From: Niallia sp. Man26
Lineage (GTDB): Bacteria; Bacillota; Bacilli; Bacillales; Cytobacillaceae
Reading direction: 5' to 3'
DNA: 64,000 bases
NCBI RefSeq assembly: GCF_022049065.2
Contig: NZ_CP095743.1
Span: forward strand, 201,001-265,000
Positions 18,118 through 24,975 of this stretch are shown here, in pieces. The notes beneath the pieces were generated by a model. The model saw nothing but the letters and a program-made list of their open reading frames with translations. It had not been told where the DNA came from and searched no databases. Both the position numbers and the translations under genes were made by a program. Positions within the stretch are counted from its first letter, which is position 1. Each line of letters begins with the position of its first letter.

Positions 18118-18564
18118 ATGGCAGAGAAGGTGGCTTTAAATTACGCATTAATGATTGAACAGGTCAAAAGCAGAGGATACAGCAATGAGGAAATACTTGA
18201 GGCTCTAAATAAGGGGAATATTGATTTCTTTCGAGAGTTTGGCAAGGGACTTCCAGATTGGGAAACGCTTTTCTCTTATTTTCATGATAAAAAGGAAAAA
18301 GTGGAACAGCTGCTTAGAGGCAATTATGAGATTGCATTTTTAACAAAAGGGACATTAAAAAGATACTTGCTGTTTAAATTTGGTTTGGCTGAGGGCAAAG
18401 ATTTTAAGGATAAGGGAGAAGTGCTTGGAGTATTTATGCTATCACGTGAAGACTACCAGGCTTTATCGAAAAATATAGCAAAAAACTGGATTATCACTAA
18501 TGTAGAAGAGGATAAGAATAATGTACAATTTACAATTGAATTACAATTTAAACCAGTCCTCTAA
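18118..18564 (+). CDS. Hypothetical protein, 148 aa
   Basis: Soluble protein starting MAEKVALNYALMIEQVKSRG behind the SD AAGGGGG. The N-terminal 60 residues look helical (EQVKSRGYSNEEILEALNKGN), and the C-terminal part alternates strands and helices, ending in NNVQFTIELQFKPVL. There is no signal peptide, membrane segment or known catalytic motif that I can see. I do not recognise the family. It stands alone between a divergent small gene and the sigma-factor cassette; a 181-bp gap separates it from sigO, with no convincing terminator. Coding potential is good (clean frame, SD, biased codon use), function unknown. Confidence 0.8.
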   Translation: MAEKVALNYALMIEQVKSRGYSNEEILEALNKGNIDFFREFGKGLPDWETLFSYFHDKKEKVEQLLRGNYEIAFLTKGTLKRYLLFKFGLAEGKDFKDKGEVLGVFMLSREDYQALSKNIAKNWIITNVEEDKNNVQFTIELQFKPVL

Positions 18565-18745
18565 TAAAATTTTTATAAATAGGTTGTTATTTTTTCAAGA
18601 AATCTTTCTTTATTATATAGAGGAGGAAAGATTGATGAAATTCGTTCATGGAAGGATATGTTATAATAAGAAAGTGGCTAATGCGAGTTAGTCCCTTTTT
18701 TTACACTAAAAACAGAACATACGTTCCTTTCAGGAGGTGCTAATC

Positions 18746-19354
18746 ATGTGTGAGGAATCTGTTAATGGATTGAAAAGGTTTATAGAAGAGAACAAAGAAT
18801 TTATGGGAAATACAATTGTACAAGGTTTTTTACGGGAAAAGGGTCATTTTAAGCTGTTTGCCGACGCTGTTTGTTATCCTTCTAAAGAAAACAAAGAAAA
18901 TTTAGATGAAGCGTTTAAAAAGTATTATTTTACGATCCGGTTCACGTCCTATATCTCCTCTTCCATACATTTTAGCACATTAAATTTTCATAGGAAGCAA
19001 AGGCTCTATGCAAACAGATATCCTTTGTTATTGGACGCTGAAACAGAAGATGGTAGGACGCATAAAGACAGAATGGAAGATAGGAATGCTAATTTGGAAG
19101 CATATGCAGAAAGGGAGGGAATTCGGGAAAGCATTTCTGAATATATAGCTGATCCTTTACTTTATGATGCAATACAATCACTGTCTGACTCCCAAAAGAC
19201 CGTTCTCTATTTTGCTTATATTAAGAAGCTCAATGATACAGAGATAGCGGAGGTGATCCAAAAAAGCCAGCAATATGTGTCGAAGTGCCATCAAAAAGCT
19301 TTGCAAAGGATATACAGCTATATGGCCCAAAAAAAGGAGGATTATAGACGATGA
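18746..19354 (+). CDS. sigO: SigO-like RNA polymerase sigma factor (region 4 partner of a split sigma)
   Basis: Protein of 202 aa with a C-terminal sigma region 4 helix-turn-helix: AIQSLSDSQKTVLYFAYIKKLNDTEIAEVIQKSQQYVSKCHQKALQRI (about residues 140-190). The N-terminal half (KYYFTIRFTSYISSSIHFSTLNFHRKQ) is compatible with core-binding and spacer regions but lacks an obvious full region 2. In B. subtilis SigO (YvrI, about 206 aa) works together with RsoA, which provides the region 2 function; this gene is followed by YvrJ-like and RsoA-like genes in that style. Start at the ATG 8 bases after AGGAGG. Its stop overlaps the next start by 4 bases. Confidence 0.8.
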   Translation: MCEESVNGLKRFIEENKEFMGNTIVQGFLREKGHFKLFADAVCYPSKENKENLDEAFKKYYFTIRFTSYISSSIHFSTLNFHRKQRLYANRYPLLLDAETEDGRTHKDRMEDRNANLEAYAEREGIRESISEYIADPLLYDAIQSLSDSQKTVLYFAYIKKLNDTEIAEVIQKSQQYVSKCHQKALQRIYSYMAQKKEDYRR

Positions 19355-19509
19355 GTATTGGAGACTTGACGCAATGGATGACAATTGTAAGCAATTACGC
19401 ATTTCCGGTGAGTGTTTCTATATATCTGTTATTAAGAATTGATAAAAAGCTTGAACGGTTGGGAAAAGAGCTGACAAAAAGGACGGAAGAAGGAAAGGAA
19501 AATGGATGA
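19351..19509 (+). CDS. yvrJ: YvrJ family small membrane protein, 52 aa
   Basis: Frame of 52 codons whose ATG overlaps the sigO stop (ATGA) and whose TGA overlaps the next start. The SD is AAAGGAGG. It begins MSIGDLTQWMTIVSNYAFPV, then one membrane-spanning stretch (VSVSIYLLLRI), then a charged tail (DKKLERLGKELTKRTEEGK). This is the layout of YvrJ proteins, found in the SigO/RsoA region of B. subtilis. The topology suggests a single-pass membrane peptide with a cytosolic basic coil, perhaps related to control of the sigma pair, but no activity is established. Confidence 0.8.
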   Translation: MSIGDLTQWMTIVSNYAFPVSVSIYLLLRIDKKLERLGKELTKRTEEGKENG

Positions 19510-19745
19510 TGGCCACATTATATTCATTAGTAAAAGAGTCGAAGATTAACAAGGATGCATTAGAAGAAGTGATAGAGATGTTTGAACCAAAGTTGAACAA
19601 AGCAGTCCAATATACTTCCCCTAATGAACAAGATGATCTCTCACAAGAATTGAAAATGCTGTTAATGAAATGCATTCAGCTATATGATTTAGATAATATC
19701 CCAGGCTTCTGGGAATTTAGAGACAAAATCAATAAAATCAAATAA
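19506..19745 (+). CDS. rsoA: RsoA-like sigma-70 region 2 cofactor
   Basis: Protein of 79 aa resembling sigma region 2 alone: EMFEPKLNKAVQYTSPNEQDDLSQELKMLLMKCIQLYDL. The DDLSQEL helix corresponds to the conserved core-binding/-10 helix of sigma-70 proteins. RsoA (YvrHa) of B. subtilis has the same size and pairs with SigO to form a two-subunit sigma factor. The ATG at 19506 overlaps the YvrJ stop codon; a second ATG at 19509 is possible. A strong terminator follows, so sigO-yvrJ-rsoA form one closed, translationally coupled unit. The usual SigO regulon partners (oxalate decarboxylase, YvrL) are not in the window. Confidence 0.78.
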   Translation: MMATLYSLVKESKINKDALEEVIEMFEPKLNKAVQYTSPNEQDDLSQELKMLLMKCIQLYDLDNIPGFWEFRDKINKIK

Positions 19746-19756
19746 TAAGATAAAAG

Positions 19757-19793
19757 GCTCCTTTCGCCAGATGGCAAAGGAGCACTTTTTTTA
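19757..19793 (+). terminator. Terminator of the sigO-yvrJ-rsoA operon
   Basis: A stem of 11 bp (GCTCCTTT/AAAGGAGC plus GCC/GGC) is followed by A-C and a run of Ts. Confidence 0.88.
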
Positions 19794-19806
19794 AAAAAGT
19801 ATTAAT

Positions 19807-19880
19807 CAGTACCTTGCATTGAACAGTAGGTGGTGTTATATTATTAATCAAAGACCAGTACTGTTCATTGTATAGTACTA
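19807..19880. promoter_or_regulatory. Paired inverted sites in front of padR, candidate PadR operators
   Basis: The 22-bp segment at 19859-19880 and the reverse complement of 19807-19828 agree at 17 of 22 positions (common core TACTGTTCA). The first also reads AGTACT at both ends. PadR repressors bind such dyads next to their own promoter. Inference from sequence symmetry and position. Confidence 0.5.
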
Positions 19881-19899
19881 AAAGAAAGGAGATCTGTAA

Positions 19900-20223
19900 T
19901 TGAACGTCCAATTTAAAAAGGGAGTCCTTGAGCTTTGTGTTCTTGTTCTGCTTGATAAACAAGACAGGTACGGATATGAGCTTGTTCAAAAAATTTCTGA
20001 TCAGATCGAAATATCAGAAGGCTCTGTTTACCCGCTGTTAAGAAGGTTGACGAAAGAAGAATACTTTTCAACCTACCTCCAAGAATCTACAGAAGGCCCT
20101 CCAAGAAAATATTACAAGCTTACTGAAAAAGGCAGGGAATATCTCCAAACATTACTTAGTGAATGGCAACAATTCAGAGACGGTGTTGATACTTTAATTA
20201 AAGAAGGTGCTAGTGATGAATAA
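19900..20223 (+). CDS. PadR family transcriptional regulator
   Basis: Winged-helix regulator of 107 aa, subfamily without the long C-terminal domain. It starts with TTG behind AAAGGAG. The core reads LELCVLVLLDKQDRYGYELVQKISDQIEISEGSVYPLLRRLTKEEYFSTY, then the wing with GPPRKYYKLTEKGREYL, both diagnostic of PadR. It forms an operon with a DUF1700 gene (8-base overlap) and a DUF4097 gene. In Firmicutes this trio is often a membrane-stress module in which PadR represses its own operon. The paired dyads upstream support autoregulation. Inducer unknown. Confidence 0.92.
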   Translation: MNVQFKKGVLELCVLVLLDKQDRYGYELVQKISDQIEISEGSVYPLLRRLTKEEYFSTYLQESTEGPPRKYYKLTEKGREYLQTLLSEWQQFRDGVDTLIKEGASDE

Positions 20224-20767
20224 AGATCAATTTATAAAGGAACTGTCTGTGTTACTGAAGGATTTAAATGGTAAGGAAAAACAAGAGATATTGCATGATT
20301 ACGAGGAGCATTTCCAATTTGGAATCGAAGAAGGCAAAGCAGAGAACGAGATTGCTGCTTCTTTAGGATCACCAAAATTGCTGGCAAAAGAAATACTTGC
20401 CAATTACCACCTTGAAAATGCTAAGGGTGCTCAAACAGCTGGAAATGTTATGCGGGCAGTATGGGCGGTGATTGGGTTGAGCTTCTTTAATATCATCATT
20501 GTGTTAGGTCCGTTTATTGCGCTTGTTGGTGTTATATTAGCTGGCTGGGCTGTTAGCATTGCCGGCATCAGTACTCCGCTTCTCGTTCTTCTTAACAATC
20601 TTTTTGGAAGTTCCTTTGATCTTTTTGAATGGTTTTTATCCTTTGTCTACTGTGGAGCTGGTTTATTGCTATTTGTAGGGATGCAATGGATAACAAAATG
20701 GTTTATGCACGGCTTTGTCCGTTATATTTCATTCAATACAGCATTAGTTAAAGGAGGCATCAAGTAA
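20216..20767 (+). CDS. DUF1700 (HAAS domain) membrane protein
   Basis: Protein of 183 aa. The first 80 residues form the HAAS helical domain typical of DUF1700 (MNKDQFIKELSVLLKDLNGKEKQEILHDYEEHF, then ENEIAASLGSPKLLAKEIL). Three to four hydrophobic helices follow from about residue 80. The family always sits beside PadR regulators, and the N-terminal domain is thought to interact with them. The ATG at 20216 lies inside the end of padR behind GAAGGTG; a GTG/ATG further upstream is less well placed. It overlaps the next gene by one base (TAATG). No enzyme activity is known. Confidence 0.88.
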   Translation: MNKDQFIKELSVLLKDLNGKEKQEILHDYEEHFQFGIEEGKAENEIAASLGSPKLLAKEILANYHLENAKGAQTAGNVMRAVWAVIGLSFFNIIIVLGPFIALVGVILAGWAVSIAGISTPLLVLLNNLFGSSFDLFEWFLSFVYCGAGLLLFVGMQWITKWFMHGFVRYISFNTALVKGGIK

Positions 20768-21567
20768 TGAACAAACGAAAGTTACTGTGGGCTGGAGCAG
20801 TTTTGCTTGTGATTGGACTGATTGGCAGTCTAGCCACCTATAAACAAAGTGCAGAAAAATTTGATTTGAATGAAAGAAAAGTAATAGAAAGCAATAACTT
20901 TGAGCATGTGGAAATTTCAGCAGATAACGCTGCAATTGAAATTCATCCAATACAAGAGTCTTCAGCTTATGTTCAGCTATCGGGAACAAAAAGAGGAAAT
21001 AGAGAATTGAATTATTCAGCAGAAGTTGAAAGCAATAAACTTAAAGTGATATTAAAGGAAAAAGGACATCAGCTTATTCCAATGAGCTTATTTGGGGACA
21101 GTGAGCTTAGCTTAGATTTGTACTTGCCGGAGAAACAATATGCCAGCATGATAGCAGATATTAAAAACGGCAGGATAAAAATGACAGAGTTGTCTTCAAG
21201 AGAAGTTGTGCTCCATACAGCAAACGGCCGTCTGGAATTGGCAAATATAACTGCAGAAACAGTTAAGGCAGACTCTTCTAATGGAAGAATTCAGTTGGAT
21301 AATGTCTCAGGGGAAATCGATGGAAAAACAATCAATGGAAGAATTGAATTGAACGCAAGCGCATTAAATCAGGATATACAATTACAAACAAACAACGGCG
21401 AAATCTCCATAACAGCAGAGAAGGAACCAGAAAATGCTAACATAAGTGCAGAAACAGATAATGGGGATATTGAAATTTTTAAGCAAGCCAATTCTAATGT
21501 AATCTTCGGTGATGGTGAGTATAAGATAAGATTAAAAACAAATAATGGAGATATAGAGGTAAATTAA
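20767..21567 (+). CDS. DUF4097 beta-repeat protein, membrane anchored
   Basis: Protein of 266 aa. An N-terminal hydrophobic segment (LLWAGAVLLVIGLIGSLATY) anchors or exports it. The rest is a chain of short beta repeats with the phrase NGR or NGD: ANGRLELANI, SNGRIQLDNV, NGRIELNA, NNGEISI, DNGDIEIF and NNGDIEVN. This is the DUF4097 (adhesin-like, LiaG/YvlB-related) right-handed beta-helix. It is the last gene of the PadR-DUF1700-DUF4097 operon, whose members are usually tied to cell-envelope stress, although no biochemical role is proven. It starts at the one-base overlap with the previous gene and is followed by a terminator. Confidence 0.88.
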   Translation: MNKRKLLWAGAVLLVIGLIGSLATYKQSAEKFDLNERKVIESNNFEHVEISADNAAIEIHPIQESSAYVQLSGTKRGNRELNYSAEVESNKLKVILKEKGHQLIPMSLFGDSELSLDLYLPEKQYASMIADIKNGRIKMTELSSREVVLHTANGRLELANITAETVKADSSNGRIQLDNVSGEIDGKTINGRIELNASALNQDIQLQTNNGEISITAEKEPENANISAETDNGDIEIFKQANSNVIFGDGEYKIRLKTNNGDIEVN

Positions 21568-21573
21568 AAGAGT

Positions 21574-21608
21574 AGCCCTTTTTTCAGGAAAAAAGGGCTT
21601 ATTTTTTT
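21574..21608 (+). terminator. Terminator of the padR operon
   Basis: A 12-bp stem (AGCCCTTTTTTC with GAAAAAAGGGCT) precedes a T-rich tail. Confidence 0.85.
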
Positions 21609-21657
21609 ATGTGATTTTTTATTTAAAAAAGCAGTTGACAAGTAACCGTTTACAGAA

Positions 21658-21686
21658 TTACCTTTATATAGACCAATCGTTATAAT
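21658..21686 (+). promoter_or_regulatory. lmrA promoter with overlapping LmrA/QdoR-like operator
   Basis: TTACCT (21658-21663), a 17-bp spacer and TATAAT (21681-21686) form a promoter. An imperfect dyad TATAGACCAATCGTTATA (21667-21684) lies between the boxes. The TATAGACC half resembles the LmrA/QdoR box of B. subtilis as I recall it, so the repressor probably controls its own operon. Confidence 0.55.
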
Positions 21687-21708
21687 TTTTCCTAAGGAGG
21701 ATATGAGC

Positions 21709-22284
21709 TTGGGTGAAAAGGGGAACACTCGTGAGTTGATCCTAGAGACTGCCTCTCGCTTATTCCAGATTCAAGGCTATTATGGAACTGGCTTGAATCA
21801 GATTATTGCAGAGAGCAATACACCAAAGGGATCACTTTATTACTATTTCCCTAGTGGTAAAGAGGAATTAGCAATAGAGGCAATAAAATATACAGAAAAT
21901 GTGCTGTTGCAGAAGACAAAGGATATTCTGTTTTCCGTCAACGACGCAATAACAGCATTTCAGTTGCATATCAATGAAATCGCTGCTGATTTTGACAAGA
22001 AGGAAAGCATACACGGAATGCCAATCGGACTTATAGCGTCAGAAACAGCGTCGACATGTGAGCCAATTAGAAAGACTTGCTTAGTGACTTTCGAGAAATG
22101 GCAAGCTGTATATGCAGAAAAGCTTAAGGAAAGCGGATTTTCTGCTGAAGAGGCTGCAGATTTAAGCATACTTATCAATTCTATGATAGAAGGAGCCATC
22201 GTCCTGTGCTTAACAAAGCAATCAGGAAAGCCGATGAGAATTGTTGCAGATAAGCTTCCAAAGCTGCTGTCACAAGAATGTTAA
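21709..22284 (+). CDS. lmrA: TetR family repressor, LmrA-type
   Basis: Regulator of about 191 aa. A TetR helix-turn-helix occupies residues 7-55 (ELILETASRLFQIQGYYGTGLNQIIAESNTPKGSLYYYFPSGKEELA). A C-terminal TetR ligand domain of the LmrA/YxaF type follows (GMPIGLIASETAS, ADLSILINSMIEGAIVLCLTKQSG). The next gene is an LmrB-like efflux pump 22 bp downstream, the same order as lmrAB of B. subtilis, where LmrA represses the pump and responds to flavonoids or drugs. The start is given as the TTG at 21709, 8 bases after AGGAGG; an ATG at 21703 sits only two bases from the SD. Confidence 0.85.
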   Translation: MGEKGNTRELILETASRLFQIQGYYGTGLNQIIAESNTPKGSLYYYFPSGKEELAIEAIKYTENVLLQKTKDILFSVNDAITAFQLHINEIAADFDKKESIHGMPIGLIASETASTCEPIRKTCLVTFEKWQAVYAEKLKESGFSAEEAADLSILINSMIEGAIVLCLTKQSGKPMRIVADKLPKLLSQEC

Positions 22285-22306
22285 GAAAGATGAAAGGGGA
22301 TTTTTT

Positions 22307-23770
22307 ATGGAAATGAATATGGACGCGGTAAAGGGGAAGGGAATGGAAGGAAGGCAATTTAAGACATTGCCTATCGTAACTTCTTTCTTGATTGCCGGTT
22401 TTATAGGTATGTTCAGTGAAACTGCCTTAAATATGGCATTGAATGATTTAATTGTTATTTTTAATATTGAGCCGACAACAGTTCAATGGCTGACAACAGG
22501 CTTTTTGCTTACATTGGGTATTTTAGTCCCAATTTCAGGATTATTGCTGCAATGGTTTAAAACTAGACAGCTTTTCTTTGCATCATTAAGTTTCTCTATA
22601 TTAGGAACACTAATTGCTGCACTTGCACCAACCTTTGAATTTTTATTAGTGGCAAGAATTGTGCAGGCTGTCGGAACAGCGTTGCTGCTGCCGCTAATGT
22701 TTAACACGATTTTGCTAATTTTCCCTCCTGAGAAAAGGGGAGGAGCAATGGGAATGATCGGGCTTGTTATTATGTTTGCTCCAGCTACTGGGCCAACAAT
22801 TTCTGGTTTGATTATTGAAAATCTGACATGGCATTGGATTTTCTGGATTTCCTTGCCGTTTCTAGTATTTGCTTTATTGTTCGGTATTCGTTATATGGAA
22901 AATGTCTCAACTGTAACAAAACCGAAAATTGATATAGTATCGATTATCTTGTCTACATTAGGCTTCGGCGGAATTGTATTTGGCTTCAGCAGTGCTGGAG
23001 AAGGCGGAGACCATTCAGGCGGCTGGGAAAGCCCAGTTGTAATTGTCTCTCTAATCGTAGGTGTAGTTTCACTTATTCTTTTCTCCATTCGTCAGTTTAA
23101 AATGGAACAGCCAATGATTAATCTTCGAGCATTTAAATACCCGATGTTCGTCTTAGGACTTATCTTAGTCTTCATGTCTATGATGCTTATTCTGTCTACG
23201 ATGCTTCTTCTTCCAATGTATCTGCAAGGCGGTTTAGGTTTAACAAGCTTTACAGCAGGACTACTGTTGTTGCCTGGAGGTTTAATTAACGGATTCCTTT
23301 CACCAGTGATGGGAAGATTGTTTGATAAATATGGACCAAAATGGCTCGTCATTCCAGGTCTTGCCCTATGTTCAGTTGTTCTATGGTTCTTTACAGGAAT
23401 TACAACAACATCAACAGTTGCGCTGATTATCGTGCTGCACAGCTGTTTAATGATTGGTGTATCCATGATTATGATGCCAGCACAAACAAATGGTTTAAAC
23501 CAGCTGCCACCTCAATTATATCCTGATGGTACAGCGATTATGAACACATTACAGCAAGTTGCAGGAGCGATTGGTACAGCAGTCGGTGTATCTATATTGG
23601 CTTCTGGTCAGAAGAACTTCCTGGCAGGGGTAAGCAACCCTATGGACCCTGCTAATATTCCTGCTGCATTAACTTCAGGTGTACAAAGTGCCTTTACTTT
23701 TGCACTGATTGTAGCAATAATCGGATTTATTTGCAGTCTCGTAATAAAAAGAGTAAATCCAAAACATTAA
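22307..23770 (+). CDS. lmrB: MFS drug:H+ antiporter, DHA2 family, LmrB-like
   Basis: Membrane transporter of 487 aa with 14 hydrophobic helices, as in DHA2 pumps. Visible motifs are WLTTGFLLTLGILVPISGLLLQWFKTRQLF (motif A region, residues near 62-90) and VQAVGTALLLPLMFNTILL. Motif C is LVIMFAPATGPTISGLIIENLTWHWIFWI, with the antiporter GPTISG. Similarity to B. subtilis LmrB runs along the whole length as I recall it; LmrB exports lincomycin and puromycin. Control by the upstream TetR-type gene is expected. The start is the ATG at 22307 behind AAAGGGG. An upstream in-frame start lies inside lmrA and is rejected. Confidence 0.9.
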   Translation: MEMNMDAVKGKGMEGRQFKTLPIVTSFLIAGFIGMFSETALNMALNDLIVIFNIEPTTVQWLTTGFLLTLGILVPISGLLLQWFKTRQLFFASLSFSILGTLIAALAPTFEFLLVARIVQAVGTALLLPLMFNTILLIFPPEKRGGAMGMIGLVIMFAPATGPTISGLIIENLTWHWIFWISLPFLVFALLFGIRYMENVSTVTKPKIDIVSIILSTLGFGGIVFGFSSAGEGGDHSGGWESPVVIVSLIVGVVSLILFSIRQFKMEQPMINLRAFKYPMFVLGLILVFMSMMLILSTMLLLPMYLQGGLGLTSFTAGLLLLPGGLINGFLSPVMGRLFDKYGPKWLVIPGLALCSVVLWFFTGITTTSTVALIIVLHSCLMIGVSMIMMPAQTNGLNQLPPQLYPDGTAIMNTLQQVAGAIGTAVGVSILASGQKNFLAGVSNPMDPANIPAALTSGVQSAFTFALIVAIIGFICSLVIKRVNPKH

Positions 23771-23777
23771 TCATAAA

Positions 23778-23812
23778 AAACAGTCTGTATGAAAAATGCA
23801 GGCTGTTTTTTT
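23778..23812 (+). terminator. Terminator of lmrAB
   Basis: ACAGTCTG and CAGGCTGT arms with a short A-rich loop precede seven Ts. Confidence 0.8.
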
Positions 23813-24012
23813 GTGCTTAGAATTTCGAGAATATTGAAGAACTTTGGCGAAATACCGCGCTAGCATCCGTCAACAAATCCTCTAAAGCTGCTATTTTGCT
23901 AAGCAGCATCAAAGCAAGAGCATTTTTTCTCCTAAATATTAAAACTGTCTTTACAAAGATTTACCAATATTTAATTTTCCCTAAACGATTACCATACAAT
24001 CTCATTCTATAC

Positions 24013-24041
24013 TTGACACAAAGGTTCAAAATACACATAAA
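24013..24041 (+). promoter_or_regulatory. Probable promoter of the tua-type operon
   Basis: TTGACA (24013-24018) is perfect for -35. A 17-bp spacer leads to CATAAA (24036-24041), a weak -10. Transcription would begin about 15 bases before the first ATG. A weak -10 could indicate activator-dependent expression. Confidence 0.45.
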
Positions 24042-24062
24042 CAGTCTACGAGGTGACAATAT

Positions 24063-24719
24063 ATGCGTGAAAAGAGCTTTAATATCTACCACGATTACAC
24101 CATTGTCGAGGGGGAAAAGTTCTCTGTACCAAAGGAAGCAGAATACTACTTGTATACAAAAAGGTGTTTGGATCTGCTGCTGGCAAGCGTTGGGCTAATT
24201 TTAGCAATACCGATTATTGCTGTCTTCGCAATTCTAGTTGTGTTAGAGAGCCCAGGCTCCCCATTTTATATACAGCAGCGCGTTGGAAAAAACGGAAATT
24301 ACTTTAATTTAATAAAGCTTCGCTCTATGCACAATGATGCCGAAAAGGAAGGCGCTAAATGGGCCGAAGCAAATGACCCGCGTGTTACGAAAGTTGGTCA
24401 TTTCATGAGAAAAACTAGAATAGACGAGCTTCCTCAGCTGTTATCTGTTTTAAAAGGAGATATGTCTATTGTTGGTCCGCGGCCGGAAAGACCAGTCTTT
24501 ACTGCACAGTTTGACAGTGAGATTCCTGGTTTTGCGAAAAGGCTAGCAGTAAGACCTGGTTTGACTGGACTTGCTCAGGTAAGCGGAGGATATGAAATTA
24601 CTCCTCGTGAAAAACTTCAGTATGATCTTGAGTACATTTCAAACTTGACGTTTAAGCTTGAACTGAAGATTATGCTGAAAACAGTAAAGGTATTGGTTAC
24701 AGGTGAAGGCGCGCGCTAA
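24063..24719 (+). CDS. tuaA: Undecaprenyl-phosphate sugar phosphotransferase, TuaA-like
   Basis: Bacterial sugar transferase of 218 aa. A single N-terminal membrane segment (LDLLLASVGLILAIPIIAVFAILVVLE) is followed by the catalytic domain. That domain has PGSPFYIQQRVGKNGNYFNLIKLRSM, KTRIDELPQLLSVLKGDMSIVGPRPE and LAVRPGLTGLAQVSG. The ELPQ and VGPRP motifs are conserved in this family, which loads the first sugar-1-phosphate on undecaprenyl phosphate at the membrane. It heads an operon collinear with B. subtilis tua, hence TuaA. The initiating sugar (GalNAc-1-P in B. subtilis teichuronic acid) is inferred, not shown. The SD GAGGTG precedes the ATG. Confidence 0.85.
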   Translation: MREKSFNIYHDYTIVEGEKFSVPKEAEYYLYTKRCLDLLLASVGLILAIPIIAVFAILVVLESPGSPFYIQQRVGKNGNYFNLIKLRSMHNDAEKEGAKWAEANDPRVTKVGHFMRKTRIDELPQLLSVLKGDMSIVGPRPERPVFTAQFDSEIPGFAKRLAVRPGLTGLAQVSGGYEITPREKLQYDLEYISNLTFKLELKIMLKTVKVLVTGEGAR

Positions 24720-24975
24720 TTGACCGTATCTAAAGAGTTAAGCATAGGAATGAGCAGATTTTAACATTGCCATAGTTTTAAGCGAAGTTGGACCAACAGT
24801 CCCAGCTTAAAGCATTGTGTCTGCTGTTCCTGCTTTTTAGTATGTTTCTAATGCTAGTTTTTGCCTACCAGGTTTTTTGAGCTGGATTCAGATGAAAGTG
24901 TAGTGATTATGAGTCTAATGCTCGTTAATATGCTTTATTTCCAGTTAGCTAAATAAATGTAAAAGGAAGAGAAGC

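Noticed and set aside
22241..22306. N-terminal extension of LmrB
   Set aside because: The extra 22 codons overlap lmrA and have no SD, while the ATG at 22307 has one and gives the family length.
24720..24975. Intrinsic terminator after the tuaA-like gene
   Set aside because: A segment near 24783-24806 can fold only imperfectly and has no following T tract; the T run near 24834 has no strong stem before it.
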